NCBI RefSeq assembly: GCF_042646605.1
Contig: NZ_JBHRUG010000019.1
Span: 124,001 to 188,000, forward strand
Reading direction: 5' to 3'
DNA from: Litchfieldella rifensis
GTDB taxonomy: Bacteria > Pseudomonadota > Gammaproteobacteria > Pseudomonadales > Halomonadaceae
DNA length: 64,000 bases
The notes under the pieces are model-generated. The model ran no database searches. It worked only from the letters and a program-made list of their open reading frames with translations, and was not told the origin of the DNA. Positions 7,979-16,933 of this stretch are shown here, piece by piece. Within the stretch, counting starts at the first letter, position 1. Each line of letters begins with the position of its first letter. Position numbers and translations under genes: made by a program.

Positions 7979-8898
7979 GCCGGCTCGAGCTGCTGCAGAC
8001 GACGGCAGCGGCCGATGGCCTCGGTCAGGGCATCGATGGCCTTGGGCCGCGGGAAACTGGCCCGCCAGGCGATGGCCACGGTGCGCGCCGGCGCCTCGGG
8101 CGTGAACGGGCGGCTTTCCAGCACCCCGGCTTCATAATGCCCGGTGCCGATGGCTGAATGCGGCAGCACCGTCACGCCGAGCTTGGAGGCGACCATGTGG
8201 CGAATGGTTTCCAGCGATCCGCCCTCGGCAGTCAGGGTATTGCTGGGGCTGTTGAGTTGGGCGCTGATCGCTGGGCAGGCCTCGAGGATCTGGTCGCGGA
8301 AACAGTGCCCCTCGCCGAGTAGCAGCAAGCGTTCGGTGAGCAAGTCTTCCTTGTCGATGGTGGCCTTGGCCGTCCACGGGTGGCCCGCCGGCATCAGCAC
8401 CTCGAAGGGCTCGTCGTACAGGGGTTTGGTCAGCACGTCGGTTTCGGTAAAGGGCAGGGCGACGATGATCGCATCCAGTTCTCCGCTGCGCAGCTTGCGA
8501 CGCAGGTTGGCGGTGAATCCCTCTTCGATGTACAACGGCATCTGTGATGCCGAGCGGGCCAGTTCCGGGACCAGGTGCGGAAACAGGTAGGGGCCGATGG
8601 TGTAGATGGCGCCGATGCGCAAGGGGCTGGCGAGCTGATCCTTGCCGGCGTTGGCCAGCTCCCTGATGACGCTGCTTTGCTCCAGCACGCGCTGGGCCTG
8701 TTCGACGATCTGCTCGCCCAGCGGCGTGACCTGCACCGTGGACTTGGAGCGCTCGAACAATGCCACGCCGAGCTCTTCCTCGAGCTTCTTGACGGCGACC
8801 GACAGGGTGGGCTGGGAGACGAAGCAACGCTCGGCGGCGCGACCGAAATGACGTTCCTGGGCCAAGGTTACGATGTACCTAAGTTCTGTTAGAGTCAT
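7975..8898 (-). CDS. oxyR: Hydrogen-peroxide-sensing LysR regulator OxyR
   Basis: LysR-family activator of peroxide defence genes, 307 residues from the ATG of MTLTELRYIV. The longer open frame upstream runs into the divergent SDR gene and lacks family similarity. The DNA-binding helix-turn-helix is at 1-60. Cys199 and Cys208 (in EGHCFRDQILEAC) match the redox-active pair of E. coli OxyR in spacing and numbering, so disulfide sensing should be intact. It is co-oriented and overlapping with recG. Confidence 0.95.
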   Translation of the reverse strand: MTLTELRYIVTLAQERHFGRAAERCFVSQPTLSVAVKKLEEELGVALFERSKSTVQVTPLGEQIVEQAQRVLEQSSVIRELANAGKDQLASPLRIGAIYTIGPYLFPHLVPELARSASQMPLYIEEGFTANLRRKLRSGELDAIIVALPFTETDVLTKPLYDEPFEVLMPAGHPWTAKATIDKEDLLTERLLLLGEGHCFRDQILEACPAISAQLNSPSNTLTAEGGSLETIRHMVASKLGVTVLPHSAIGTGHYEAGVLESRPFTPEAPARTVAIAWRASFPRPKAIDALTEAIGRCRRLQQLEPA

Positions 8899-8980
8899 GG
8901 TGGTGCCTTCGCGGCATCCTCTCGAAGCAAATGGACGGATAGTTTCCAATAGGGACTTTTTATCAAGGGGCGAAGGAAAG

Positions 8981-9856
8981 GTGAAGACGACGACTCTGAT
9001 TATAGGCTGTGGCGATATCGGCATGACCCTGGGCCGGCAGTTGCGCGACGCTGGCCAGCGGGTGCTGGGCGTGCGTCGCAATGCGCGGGCACTCGAGGGC
9101 AGCGGCATCGAGGCGCTGGCATTGGATATCAATGCCGAAGGTACGCCGGCGGCGTTGCCCGATGCCGATATCGTCGTCTATGTGGTAAGCGCCGACCACT
9201 TCGAGGAAAGCGCCTACCAGGCCGCTTACCCCACGGGCCTCAAGGCCGTGCTGAATGAATATGGCCGTCGCGATAACCCACCCAAACGCATCTTCTTCGT
9301 CTCCTCGACCAGCGTCTATGCCCAGCAGGACGGTGAGCTCGTCGACGAGACCAGTCCCATCAACCCGCACGGCTTTTCCGGGCAGTTGATGCACGCGGCC
9401 GAGCAAGTCCTGTTCGAACACGAGTTGCCCGGCACCGTGGTGCGCTTCTCCGGCATCTATGGTCCGGGGCGTGATCGCTTGATTCGGCAGGTCAGCGAGG
9501 GCCGTATCGCTCCTGCCGCACCGCCGATGTATACCAATCGCATTCATCGTGACGACTGTGCCGGCGTGCTGGCCCATCTGATCGACCTGACGCTCGGCGG
9601 TGAGGGCATCGGTGAGCTGTATCTGGCCACCGATTGCGAGCCCGCTCCGCTGCACGAGGTCATGGCCTGGCTGGCCGGCAAGCTCAAGGTGGAAACCACC
9701 GAGACCATCCAGTCACCGCTGCGGCGTCGTTCCAGCAAGCGTTGCGACAACACCCGCCTGCGTGAATCCGGCTATCTGTTCCGTTTTCCCAGCTATCGCG
9801 AAGGCTATGCCCAGGTGCTCGAACAAGGGGGCTTTCTGCACCAGGAGAAAGCCTGA
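8981..9856 (+). CDS. SDR-family NAD(P)-dependent epimerase/dehydratase-like protein
   Basis: 291 residues from a GTG preceded by AAGGAAAG; the upstream ATG would overlap oxyR. The N-terminal Rossmann motif is LIIGCGDIGMTLGRQL. FFVSSTSVYAQ is followed by an FSGQLMHAAEQV segment that has no YxxxK tyrosine in its usual place. RFSGIYGPGRDRLI and the HRDDCAGVL block are typical of YeeZ-like extended SDR proteins. The substrate is unknown. It is divergent from oxyR with 82 bp between the starts, so peroxide control is possible but not shown. Confidence 0.75.
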   Translation: MKTTTLIIGCGDIGMTLGRQLRDAGQRVLGVRRNARALEGSGIEALALDINAEGTPAALPDADIVVYVVSADHFEESAYQAAYPTGLKAVLNEYGRRDNPPKRIFFVSSTSVYAQQDGELVDETSPINPHGFSGQLMHAAEQVLFEHELPGTVVRFSGIYGPGRDRLIRQVSEGRIAPAAPPMYTNRIHRDDCAGVLAHLIDLTLGGEGIGELYLATDCEPAPLHEVMAWLAGKLKVETTETIQSPLRRRSSKRCDNTRLRESGYLFRFPSYREGYAQVLEQGGFLHQEKA

Positions 9857-9863
9857 ACCCTCC

Positions 9864-10370
9864 CTACCAAGGGCGACGGTAGCTCAAGGCAAAGACCTCG
9901 AAGCCATCGTTGGGCCGTGCGATGCGGGCATTGGAGTAGTGTGTCACGCTGGCCATGATTTCGCCTCGGGCCAGTGGCATGCCCAGCGCCAGACGGTCCT
10001 CGAACTGGAAGGAGGTCGAGAGTTCGCGCGATTCGACCCGGGTCTCGAGAAACACGCTGGCACCGATTCCCGCTTCGAGGAAGGTGCCGCTCTCACCGGC
10101 GAAGGTGTAACGAAAGGCCGGGGTGAGCAGCCAGGCAGCGTTGCCGTGCTCAGTGTCGCTGGAAAGCAGTAGCAGGCCGGTCGCGAGGCGCAGGCTGAGA
10201 CGTGGGTGCCAGCTCTCGAGGCTGAATTCGCGGTCGAGCTCGACCTTCAGTGCCGCGGTGCTTTCGCTGGTGATGCCGCCTGCCACAGAAAGATCGGCAT
10301 AGGCGGGAGATGTGGCCAGCAGCGCCGCGACCAGCAATGAGAGCCTGACGGCCCGGAGCTTTCTTGTCAT
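9864..10370 (-). CDS. pagL: PagL-like lipid A 3-O-deacylase
   Basis: Outer-membrane beta-barrel enzyme that removes the 3-O acyl chain of lipid A. The 168-residue precursor has a signal peptide (cleavage likely after SPAYA, residue 25), alternating amphipathic strands, and the PagL active-site pattern HYSNA with His144 and Ser146, followed by Glu158 in NDGFEVFALSY; His-Ser-Glu is the known PagL triad. It ends in an aromatic residue (RRPW), as expected of an outer-membrane barrel. It is convergent with the SDR gene, 7 bp apart. Confidence 0.75.
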   Translation of the reverse strand: MTRKLRAVRLSLLVAALLATSPAYADLSVAGGITSESTAALKVELDREFSLESWHPRLSLRLATGLLLLSSDTEHGNAAWLLTPAFRYTFAGESGTFLEAGIGASVFLETRVESRELSTSFQFEDRLALGMPLARGEIMASVTHYSNARIARPNDGFEVFALSYRRPW

Positions 10371-10379
10371 GGTGACTCC

Positions 10380-10898
10380 TCAACCGGTCGTCGTGTGGGC
10401 CAGGGAGACATAGCGGCGGACCGGACCATCAGCGACGGAATGTATCAGTTTTAGCTGATTATAACGCCAGTCGACGTGAATGTCGGGCAGTGTCGCCATG
10501 TTCGGCCGGCGAACCTTGCGCAGCAACGTGACATGCGGCAGGAAGGGACGCTTCGGCGGTGTGAATCCACGCACGACCAGCGCCTTCCAGAGATTCCGGT
10601 ACAGGGTTTCCAGCCCCGGCGCCGGCGACTGACTGCCCAGCCACAGGATGCCGCTGCGCCGGAAGTGGCCGAAGTGATCCAGCGTCCACTCACCGGCCGG
10701 GCAGTCGAAGTGCTGGGTCAGCGTGATCAGCCGCGAGGCCTGCGCCGGGGAGACATCGCCGAGAAACGCCAGGGTCAGATGCATAGCCTCTTCGCGCGGG
10801 CAGCGCCCGCCGCAAGTACCCTGCACCTGTCGCGCCAGCGTGGCCAGCTGGTGACGCAGTGCCTCATCGGGCCATAGGCCGAAGAACAACCGCATCAT
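10380..10898 (-). CDS. thpR: RNA 2',3'-cyclic phosphodiesterase ThpR (LigT family)
   Basis: 172 residues of the 2H phosphoesterase family. Both catalytic HxTx motifs are visible, HLTLAFLG (about 40) and HVTLLRKV (about 126), together with the family start RLFFGLWPDEALR. It probably hydrolyses 2',3'-cyclic phosphate RNA ends. It lies between ridA and pagL on the same strand with short gaps, so these may be co-transcribed. Confidence 0.88.
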   Translation of the reverse strand: MMRLFFGLWPDEALRHQLATLARQVQGTCGGRCPREEAMHLTLAFLGDVSPAQASRLITLTQHFDCPAGEWTLDHFGHFRRSGILWLGSQSPAPGLETLYRNLWKALVVRGFTPPKRPFLPHVTLLRKVRRPNMATLPDIHVDWRYNQLKLIHSVADGPVRRYVSLAHTTTG

Positions 10899-10914
10899 GT
10901 CCCATTCCCGCTTT

Positions 10915-11304
10915 CTAGTCTCCGAGTACCATCACCGCCTCGGCCTCCACCTGGCTGCCTTTGGGCAGTGCCTTGACGCCGACCGCGGCACGTGCCGGAT
11001 AGGGTGCGGCGAAGAACTCCTCCATCACCCGGTTGACGATGGCGAAGTTATCTAGATCGACCAGGTAGAGGTTGATCTTGACGATATCCTGCAGCGAACC
11101 GGCGGCTTCCTCGCAGACCGCGCTCAGGTTGGTGAAGACCTGGCGTGCCTGAGCCTCGAAGTCGTCGGAGACCAGCTCCATGGTCGCTGGGTCGAGCGGG
11201 ATCTGCCCGGACAGGTAGACGGTATTGCCGGCCTTGATGGCCTGGGAGTAGGGGCCGATGGCGGCGGGTGCCTTGTCGGTGTTGATGACGGCCTTGTTGC
11301 TCAT
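10915..11304 (-). CDS. ridA: RidA family enamine/imine deaminase
   Basis: 129-residue trimeric deaminase that clears reactive 2-aminoacrylate. The start MSNKAVINTDKAPAAIGPYSQAI, preceded by GGAG, is the standard family N-terminus; the longer open frame is an artefact. The binding-site Arg is in PYPARAAVGV (about 104), and the end is VEAEAVMV. It sits just after spoT beyond a strong terminator, the same neighbour as in E. coli and Pseudomonas. Confidence 0.93.
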   Translation of the reverse strand: MSNKAVINTDKAPAAIGPYSQAIKAGNTVYLSGQIPLDPATMELVSDDFEAQARQVFTNLSAVCEEAAGSLQDIVKINLYLVDLDNFAIVNRVMEEFFAAPYPARAAVGVKALPKGSQVEAEAVMVLGD

Positions 11305-11344
11305 GGTATGACTCCTTGCGATGTGGGACGCAATGTTTGTAATG

Positions 11345-11388
11345 AAAAACGATCGCCCCGCCACCTCTACCGGGTGGCGGGGCGATCG
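11345..11388 (-). terminator. Rho-independent terminator of spoT
   Basis: Read on the minus strand, a perfect 16-bp stem (11388-11373 pairing with 11365-11350) with a 7-nt loop is followed by five T residues. It begins 7 bp after the spoT stop and separates spoT from ridA. Confidence 0.9.
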
Positions 11389-11394
11389 CATGGT

Positions 11395-13533
11395 TCAGTT
11401 TCTGACGCGGCTGATCCTGCCCACGTGGGGCAGGTTGCGGATCCGTTTGATGATGCGTGCCAGGTGCACGCGATCGCGTACGGCGATCGTCAGGTTGACG
11501 ATCGACAACCGGGCGTCGCGCTCCTCGATGCCGATACGCTCGATATTGGCATTGGCGTCGGTGACCAGGCTGGCCAGCTCGGCGACCAGCCCCCGACGGC
11601 TCTCCATCTGGATGCGCAGCGCGACCGGGAAATCATCCTGGATGTGTTGCGACCATTCCAGGGCGAAGAGGTTTTCCGGGTTGTTCTTGCGTTCGCCGAG
11701 ATTGCGGCACTCGGTACGGTGGACGACGATTCCCTTGCCTGCCGACAAGTGGCCGATCACCGGGTCGCCCGGCAGTGGGTGACAGCAACGTGCGAAGTTG
11801 ATGACCATGCCTTCGGAGCCGCTGATCACGATGGGGCCGCCCTGCGACGAAGCGCGCGGGCGCTCTGCCGGGCCGCTGCTGTCGGGCAGGGCGTCGATCA
11901 GCCGGCGAGCGATGGCGTAGGCCAGTCGCGTGCCGAGGCCGATGGACTCCAGCAGATCGTCCTCGTGCTTGAGCCCCATCTCGTCGAGCAGCTTGCGCAG
12001 GTGCCCCTTGGGCAGTTCCTCGAGGCTGGTATCGAAGTCGGCCAGGGCCTTGTTGAGCAGTCGGCGGCCAAGCTGCACCGACTCGGTATGTTGTTGATGC
12101 TTCAAGGCGTGGCGGATCGCCGAGCGGGCCTTGGCGGTGACCACGAACGACAGCCAGGTGGTATTGGGGCGCGCGCCGGGGGCGGTGATGATCTCCAGTG
12201 TCTGGCCGCTTTCCAGGCGGCTCGACAACGGTGCCAGGTGGCGGTCGATACGACAGGCGATGCAGCTGTTGCCGATATCGGTATGCACGCTGTAGGCGAA
12301 GTCGATCACCGTGGCGCCCTGGGGCAGCTCCATGATGTCGCCTTTGGGGGTGAACACGTAGATATCGTCGGGGAACAGGTCGTTCTTGACGTGTTCGATG
12401 AACTCCAGCGGGTTGCCGGCATGGCGCTGCATCTCGAGCAGGCCGCGTACCCACTCACGCGCCCGGGCATGGCTGCCGGCGGCGATGGGGCGTGCGGTCT
12501 GGCCGGCCTTGTACAGCCAATGGGCGGCGATGCCGTTGTTGGCCATGGCCTCCATCTCGCGGGTGCGGATCTGCACCTCGATGGGCATGCCACCGCTGCC
12601 GAACAAGGTGGTGTGCAGGCTCTGGTAGCCGTTGGCCTTGGGAATGGCGATATAGTCCTTGAAGCGCCCCGGGACTGGCTTGTAGAGGTTGTGCACCGCC
12701 CCCAGGATGCGATAGCAGCTGTCGACGTCGTCGGTGAGAATGCGGAAGCCGAAGACGTCCATGATCTCGGCGAACGACTTGCGCTGGTCGCGCATCTTGC
12801 GATAGATCGACAGCAGGTGCTTCTGGCGGCCGATCACCGTGCCCGGCAGGCCGTCATCGTCGAGGCACTTCTGGAGGCTGTTCTGCAACTGGCGAATGGT
12901 CGAGCGACGATGGCCACGGGCCTTGCTGACGGCACGCTTGATGCGTTCGGCGCGCATCGGATGCAGGGCCTGGAAGGACAGGTCCTCGAGTTCGACGCGG
13001 ATGGTGTTGATGCCCAGCCGGCTGGCGATGCGCGCGTAGATCTCCAGCGTCTCGCGGGCGATGCGCCGTTTCTTCTCCGGGCGCAGGGCACCCAGGGTGC
13101 GCATGTTGTGCAGGCGGTCGGCGAGCTTGACGATGATCACGCGGATATCCTTGGACATCGCCAGGACCATCTTCTGGAAATTCTCCGCCTGGGCGACCGC
13201 CTTGTCCTCGAAGGTGATCTGGGTCAGCTTGGAGACGCCATCGACCAGCTCCGCGACCGGTTCGCCGAATTGCAACGCCAGGGCGTCCTTCGACACGCCG
13301 GTGTCTTCGATGACGTCATGCAGCATGGCGGCCATCAGGCTCTGATGGTCCATGTGCATGTTGGCGAGGATATTGGCCACCGCCAGGGGGTGGGTCACAT
13401 AGGGTTCGCCGGAGCGACGGCGCTGGCCATCGTGGGCCTGCTCGGCGTAGTAGAAGGCGCGCTTGACCTGCTGGATCTCGTCCGGGGGAAGGTAGCCGCC
13501 AAGGCGGTCGGCCAGGTCATCGATGGTAAACAT
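11395..13533 (-). CDS. spoT: Bifunctional (p)ppGpp synthetase/hydrolase SpoT
   Basis: 712-residue stringent-response enzyme. The hydrolase HD domain is intact (MLHDVIEDTGVSK, with the upstream His in YVTHPLAVA). The synthetase domain has the active RSH substrate segment FRILTDDVDSCYRILGAVHNLYKPVPGRFKDYIA. TGS (about 390-450) and a C-terminal ACT domain follow. Presence of both active domains supports SpoT over RelA. It ends the gmk-rpoZ-spoT set, 29 bp after rpoZ. Confidence 0.97.
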   Translation of the reverse strand: MFTIDDLADRLGGYLPPDEIQQVKRAFYYAEQAHDGQRRRSGEPYVTHPLAVANILANMHMDHQSLMAAMLHDVIEDTGVSKDALALQFGEPVAELVDGVSKLTQITFEDKAVAQAENFQKMVLAMSKDIRVIIVKLADRLHNMRTLGALRPEKKRRIARETLEIYARIASRLGINTIRVELEDLSFQALHPMRAERIKRAVSKARGHRRSTIRQLQNSLQKCLDDDGLPGTVIGRQKHLLSIYRKMRDQRKSFAEIMDVFGFRILTDDVDSCYRILGAVHNLYKPVPGRFKDYIAIPKANGYQSLHTTLFGSGGMPIEVQIRTREMEAMANNGIAAHWLYKAGQTARPIAAGSHARAREWVRGLLEMQRHAGNPLEFIEHVKNDLFPDDIYVFTPKGDIMELPQGATVIDFAYSVHTDIGNSCIACRIDRHLAPLSSRLESGQTLEIITAPGARPNTTWLSFVVTAKARSAIRHALKHQQHTESVQLGRRLLNKALADFDTSLEELPKGHLRKLLDEMGLKHEDDLLESIGLGTRLAYAIARRLIDALPDSSGPAERPRASSQGGPIVISGSEGMVINFARCCHPLPGDPVIGHLSAGKGIVVHRTECRNLGERKNNPENLFALEWSQHIQDDFPVALRIQMESRRGLVAELASLVTDANANIERIGIEERDARLSIVNLTIAVRDRVHLARIIKRIRNLPHVGRISRVRN

Positions 13534-13562
13534 GCTACGCGCCTATACCAAAATGACGAATG

Positions 13563-13814
13563 TCACTCCTCTCCCATCTCGGGCTCACGGCGTATGCGCA
13601 CCGGGGCTTCGATGGGTTCGTCGAGCACATTCTCGTCGATCTTGCCGGCGGCGATCTCACGCAGGGCCATGACAGTGCACTTGTCGTTCTCCCACGGCAG
13701 CAGTGCATCGCGAGAGCCGCGGGCCAACTGGCGGGCGCGCTGGGTGGAGATCATCACCAGCTTGAACCGATTTTCGACATTTTCCAGACAATCTTCAACG
13801 GTGACTCGCGCCAT
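13563..13814 (-). CDS. rpoZ: RNA polymerase omega subunit RpoZ
   Basis: 83-residue omega subunit. MARVTVEDCLENVENRFKLV and the ARQLARGSRD segment are diagnostic, followed by the KCTVMALREIAAGKI helix and an acidic tail. It lies between gmk and spoT, as in most gammaproteobacteria. Confidence 0.97.
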   Translation of the reverse strand: MARVTVEDCLENVENRFKLVMISTQRARQLARGSRDALLPWENDKCTVMALREIAAGKIDENVLDEPIEAPVRIRREPEMGEE

Positions 13815-13886
13815 GAGCGGTATCCTGATATTGCGGTTGATGCGTCAAACGCACGTGGTTGAAATCTTTGGAGGGAACTAATGAGT

Positions 13887-14546
13887 CTACTCGACCCCTT
13901 TACCATGTGACAAGAGCGCTTCCAGCAATGGGGCGTGGCGCTCCTTGATTCGCGCCAGTTGCGAACGGTTGGCGCGGATCAGGCTCTCCAGATCGGCCAG
14001 GGCGGTGTCGAAGTCGTCGTTGATGATCACATGCCGGTATTCATCGAAGTGCGACATCTCGCTGATGGCATCGCGCATGCGCCGTTCGATCACGGCGGCG
14101 TCGTCGGTGCCGCGGTTCGATAGCCGTTGGCGCAGGGCCTCCCGCGAGGGCGGCAGGATGAAGATCGACTCCGCCTCCGGTACCTGGGCGCGCACCTGGC
14201 GGGCGCCCTGCCAGTCGATCTCCAGGATCACATCCTGTCCGGCGGCCAGTAGCGCCTGTACCGCCGGGCGCGAGGTGCCGTAGTAGTTGTCGAACACCCG
14301 GGCGTATTCGAAGAAGTCGCCGCGTTCGATCATCGACTCGAAAGCCGCCACCCCGACGAAGTGGTAGTTGACGCCGTCGACTTCGCCCGGCCGCTGGGGG
14401 CGGGTGGTATGCGATACCGAAACCTGGAGGTCGCCGAGACGCCCGAGCAGCGCACGGACCAGGCTGGTCTTGCCGGCGCCGGAAGGCGCGGAAACGATGA
14501 ACAGAGTACCGTAGGCGAGGGTACTGCGAGAGGTACCTTGGGACAT
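13887..14546 (-). CDS. gmk: Guanylate kinase
   Basis: Phosphorylates GMP/dGMP to GDP/dGDP. I chose the ATG at 14546 (MSQGTSRSTLAYGTLFIVSAPSGAGKTSLV), giving 219 residues; the 17 extra upstream residues look non-homologous. The P-loop is SAPSGAGKTS. GMP-binding residues are in HTTRPQRPGEVDGVNYHF, and the LID region is REALRQRLSNRGTDD. It heads the gmk-rpoZ-spoT group. The usual neighbour yicC is about 15 kb away because of an insertion. Confidence 0.96.
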   Translation of the reverse strand: MSQGTSRSTLAYGTLFIVSAPSGAGKTSLVRALLGRLGDLQVSVSHTTRPQRPGEVDGVNYHFVGVAAFESMIERGDFFEYARVFDNYYGTSRPAVQALLAAGQDVILEIDWQGARQVRAQVPEAESIFILPPSREALRQRLSNRGTDDAAVIERRMRDAISEMSHFDEYRHVIINDDFDTALADLESLIRANRSQLARIKERHAPLLEALLSHGKGVE

Positions 14547-14650
14547 GGTGGTGTGTCCGATTGAGCCGCTTCGAGAGAAACGCGTATTATCGCACATTGT
14601 TTAGCTGCTTCTACACTGTCGCAGTCGGATTCCTCCGGACAAGGATGGCT

Positions 14651-15856
14651 ATGCCCACTGTCTCGTCGCCTCCCCGTGCGCTCACCTCGCGTCTGCTCTT
14701 CCTCGGTGTCGCCTTCGCCTTCCTGGTGATCATGCTGGGTACGACCCTGCCGACACCGCTGTATCCGCTCTATCAGCAGCGGTTCGGCTTTTCCCAGTTG
14801 ATGATCACGGTGATCTTCGCTGTCTACGCAGTGGGGGTGATCGCGGCACTGATCGTCACCGGACGCTGGTCGGATCAGGTCGGTCGTCGCCCACTGCTGT
14901 TCCTGGGGCTGGTCGCTGCCGCGTCCAGCGATGTGGTGTTCTATCACAGCGATGGCCTGACATCGTTACTCGCCGGGCGTCTCCTCTCGGGCATTTCCGC
15001 CGGGATCTTCACCGGCACGGCGACCGTGGCGGTGATCGAACTGGCACCGCCGGCCTGGAAGCGACCCGCCACCTTCGTCGCCACCGCCGCCAACATGGGC
15101 GGTCTGGGCCTGGGGCCAGTGACCGCCGGGCTGCTGGGACAATATGCCCCCTGGCCGCTGCATCTCGCCTATGCCGTTCATCTGGGCTTGCTCGCGCTGG
15201 CCATGGTCGCCGTGTGGTTGGCCCCGGAGACGGTCGTACGCCCCGCCCATCCACGCTTGTCTCTCCAGCGTCTGAAGGTGCCACCCGAGGTACGCGAGGT
15301 GTTTCTCCCCGCAGCCACTGCCGGGTTTGCCGGCTTCGCGGTGCTGGGCTTCTTCACCGCCACCGCGCCGGCCTTCATGGGGCAGGTGCTGGGTTACTCC
15401 CACCTGGCGCTGATCGGCGTCGTCGCCGGCGGGGTCTTCTTCGCCTCGACCCTGGGGCAGCGCCTACAGGGGCGTTTTGCCGAGCACAGGCGTCTACCGC
15501 TGGGTTGTAGCGTGGTGATCGTGGGGGCAGGCCTGATCGGCACCGGCATCGGCGTACCCTCGCTGGGGATCTTCCTGGCCGGGGCGGCCGTCGTCGGGCT
15601 GGGGCAAGGCATCGCCTTCCGTGCCGGGCTGGGGGCGGTCGCTGCGGCGAGTCCAGTCGACCAGCGTGGCGCGGTGACGTCGGCGTTCTTCGTCGTGGCC
15701 TACGTGGCGCTGTCGATTCCCGTGGTCGGCATCGGGCTGGTGGCACGGGTCATCGGCCTGGCGGCCACCGGCGTGGGGTTCGCTGGCTTCGTGGCGCTAC
15801 TCTCGGCCGTGGCACTGGTGCTATTGCGGCGGCGCACCCTGGCGTCCTCGGTGTAA
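14651..15856 (+). CDS. MFS transporter, 12-helix exporter type
   Basis: 401 residues if started at the ATG at 14651, which has AAGGA six bases upstream; an ATG two codons earlier is also possible. The first cytoplasmic loop has the MFS motif GRWSDQVGRRPLL. LLSGISAGIFTGTATVAVIEL follows, and about twelve hydrophobic segments can be counted. The substrate is not recognisable. It is the first gene of the accessory segment inserted after gmk and is transcribed opposite to gmk. Confidence 0.75.
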   Translation: MPTVSSPPRALTSRLLFLGVAFAFLVIMLGTTLPTPLYPLYQQRFGFSQLMITVIFAVYAVGVIAALIVTGRWSDQVGRRPLLFLGLVAAASSDVVFYHSDGLTSLLAGRLLSGISAGIFTGTATVAVIELAPPAWKRPATFVATAANMGGLGLGPVTAGLLGQYAPWPLHLAYAVHLGLLALAMVAVWLAPETVVRPAHPRLSLQRLKVPPEVREVFLPAATAGFAGFAVLGFFTATAPAFMGQVLGYSHLALIGVVAGGVFFASTLGQRLQGRFAEHRRLPLGCSVVIVGAGLIGTGIGVPSLGIFLAGAAVVGLGQGIAFRAGLGAVAAASPVDQRGAVTSAFFVVAYVALSIPVVGIGLVARVIGLAATGVGFAGFVALLSAVALVLLRRRTLASSV

Positions 15857-15895
15857 CCGGGCAACGAACGGCCACGGCGGTTTGCTCGGGCAGTG

Positions 15896-16816
15896 CTAAC
15901 GCCCGAGCCGCGCGTCCATCTCACTCGCGAGCAGTTCCAGGGCATACTGGGCGGCCACCGAGTTGCCGTTTTCGTCGAGTGCCGGCGACCAGGCACACAC
16001 CGAGAATTTGCCCGGCACGATGGCGACGATGCCGCCACCGACACCGCTCTTGGCGGGTAACCCCACACGGTAGGCGAAGTCGCCCGCGGCGTCATACATG
16101 CCGGAGGTAACCATGATCGAATTGATCCGGCGCGCCAGGTCCGGCGCGATGAACGGCTCGCCCGTGGCGTGTGCATGACCGTCTGCCGCCAGATAATTCA
16201 GGGCAATGGCGAGGTCGATGCAGCTCATGCTCAATGAACAGCAGGAAAAATAGGAATGCAGGACATGATCGACGTCATTGTCGATATTGTCGAAAGCCTT
16301 CATCAGGTAGGCCATGGCGGCGTTGCGTGAGCGATGCTGCCATTCCGACTCCAGGACACGCCTGTCGATCAGGATCGACTCGTTGCCGGACAATTTCCTG
16401 GCGACATCCTGGAGATGCTTCGACGGCGTGGCGAAGGCGCTGACCAGGCGGTCGGCAACCACGATGGCGCCGGCATTGATGAAGGGGTTTCGAGGCTTGC
16501 CTCGTTCCGCCTCGAGCTGCGTCAGGGAATTGAACGGCATGCCCGATGGATTGAGTCCGACCCGCTCCCATAACGCGTTTCCATAAACTCGTAGCGACAG
16601 GGTCAGCAGGAACACTTTCGAGATACTTTGTATCGAGAACGGTTCGAGTGCATCGCCTGCCGCGTATATCTCTCCTTCATTGGTACAGATGGCGATGCCG
16701 AATTTGTTGGCATCCCGTTCCGCCAGCGCCGGGATGTAGTCGGCGACGCGTCCGATTCCGAGCTTGGTTCTGGCCCGCTCGTTTATCTCTTCTACCCAAT
16801 CCCGCATCTTCACCAT
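15896..16816 (-). CDS. glsA: Glutaminase GlsA
   Basis: Serine-dependent glutaminase (beta-lactamase fold) releasing ammonia from glutamine to give glutamate. The 306-residue protein has the catalytic S-x-x-K (Ser64 to Lys67 in SIQSISKVF), the family block NPFINAGAIVVADRL, and the C-terminal KSGVGGGIVAIVPGK. The length fits the family. It follows an AGCS symporter gene on the same strand and shares that neighbourhood with a two-component system, so uptake and deamidation are probably regulated together. Confidence 0.93.
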   Translation of the reverse strand: MVKMRDWVEEINERARTKLGIGRVADYIPALAERDANKFGIAICTNEGEIYAAGDALEPFSIQSISKVFLLTLSLRVYGNALWERVGLNPSGMPFNSLTQLEAERGKPRNPFINAGAIVVADRLVSAFATPSKHLQDVARKLSGNESILIDRRVLESEWQHRSRNAAMAYLMKAFDNIDNDVDHVLHSYFSCCSLSMSCIDLAIALNYLAADGHAHATGEPFIAPDLARRINSIMVTSGMYDAAGDFAYRVGLPAKSGVGGGIVAIVPGKFSVCAWSPALDENGNSVAAQYALELLASEMDARLGR

Positions 16817-16874
16817 GAGTTCAGGTACCAGGTTTTCAGGCGTCCTTGCATAACTTGCAAGGGATGAGGGGAAG

Positions 16875-16907
16875 CCGGCCCGGAGCGACCATGTCGCTCC
16901 GGGCCGG
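16875..16907 (-). promoter_or_regulatory. Intercistronic stem-loop between agcS and glsA
   Basis: A perfect 15-bp GC-rich inverted repeat (16875-16889 with 16893-16907) lies between the symporter stop and the glutaminase start. On the minus strand it is followed by a C/T-mixed stretch and not a T-run, so it looks more like an mRNA stability or partial attenuation element than a clean terminator. A second small repeat, CTTGCA-N5-TGCAAG, lies nearer glsA. Confidence 0.6.
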
Positions 16908-16933
16908 ACGAATCGCGGATGCTACCTGTCCGC

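Noticed and set aside
11308..13881. 857-codon plus-strand open frame
   Set aside because: It is the shadow of spoT-rpoZ in high-GC DNA; the translation has no domain pattern, whereas the minus-strand genes are unmistakable.
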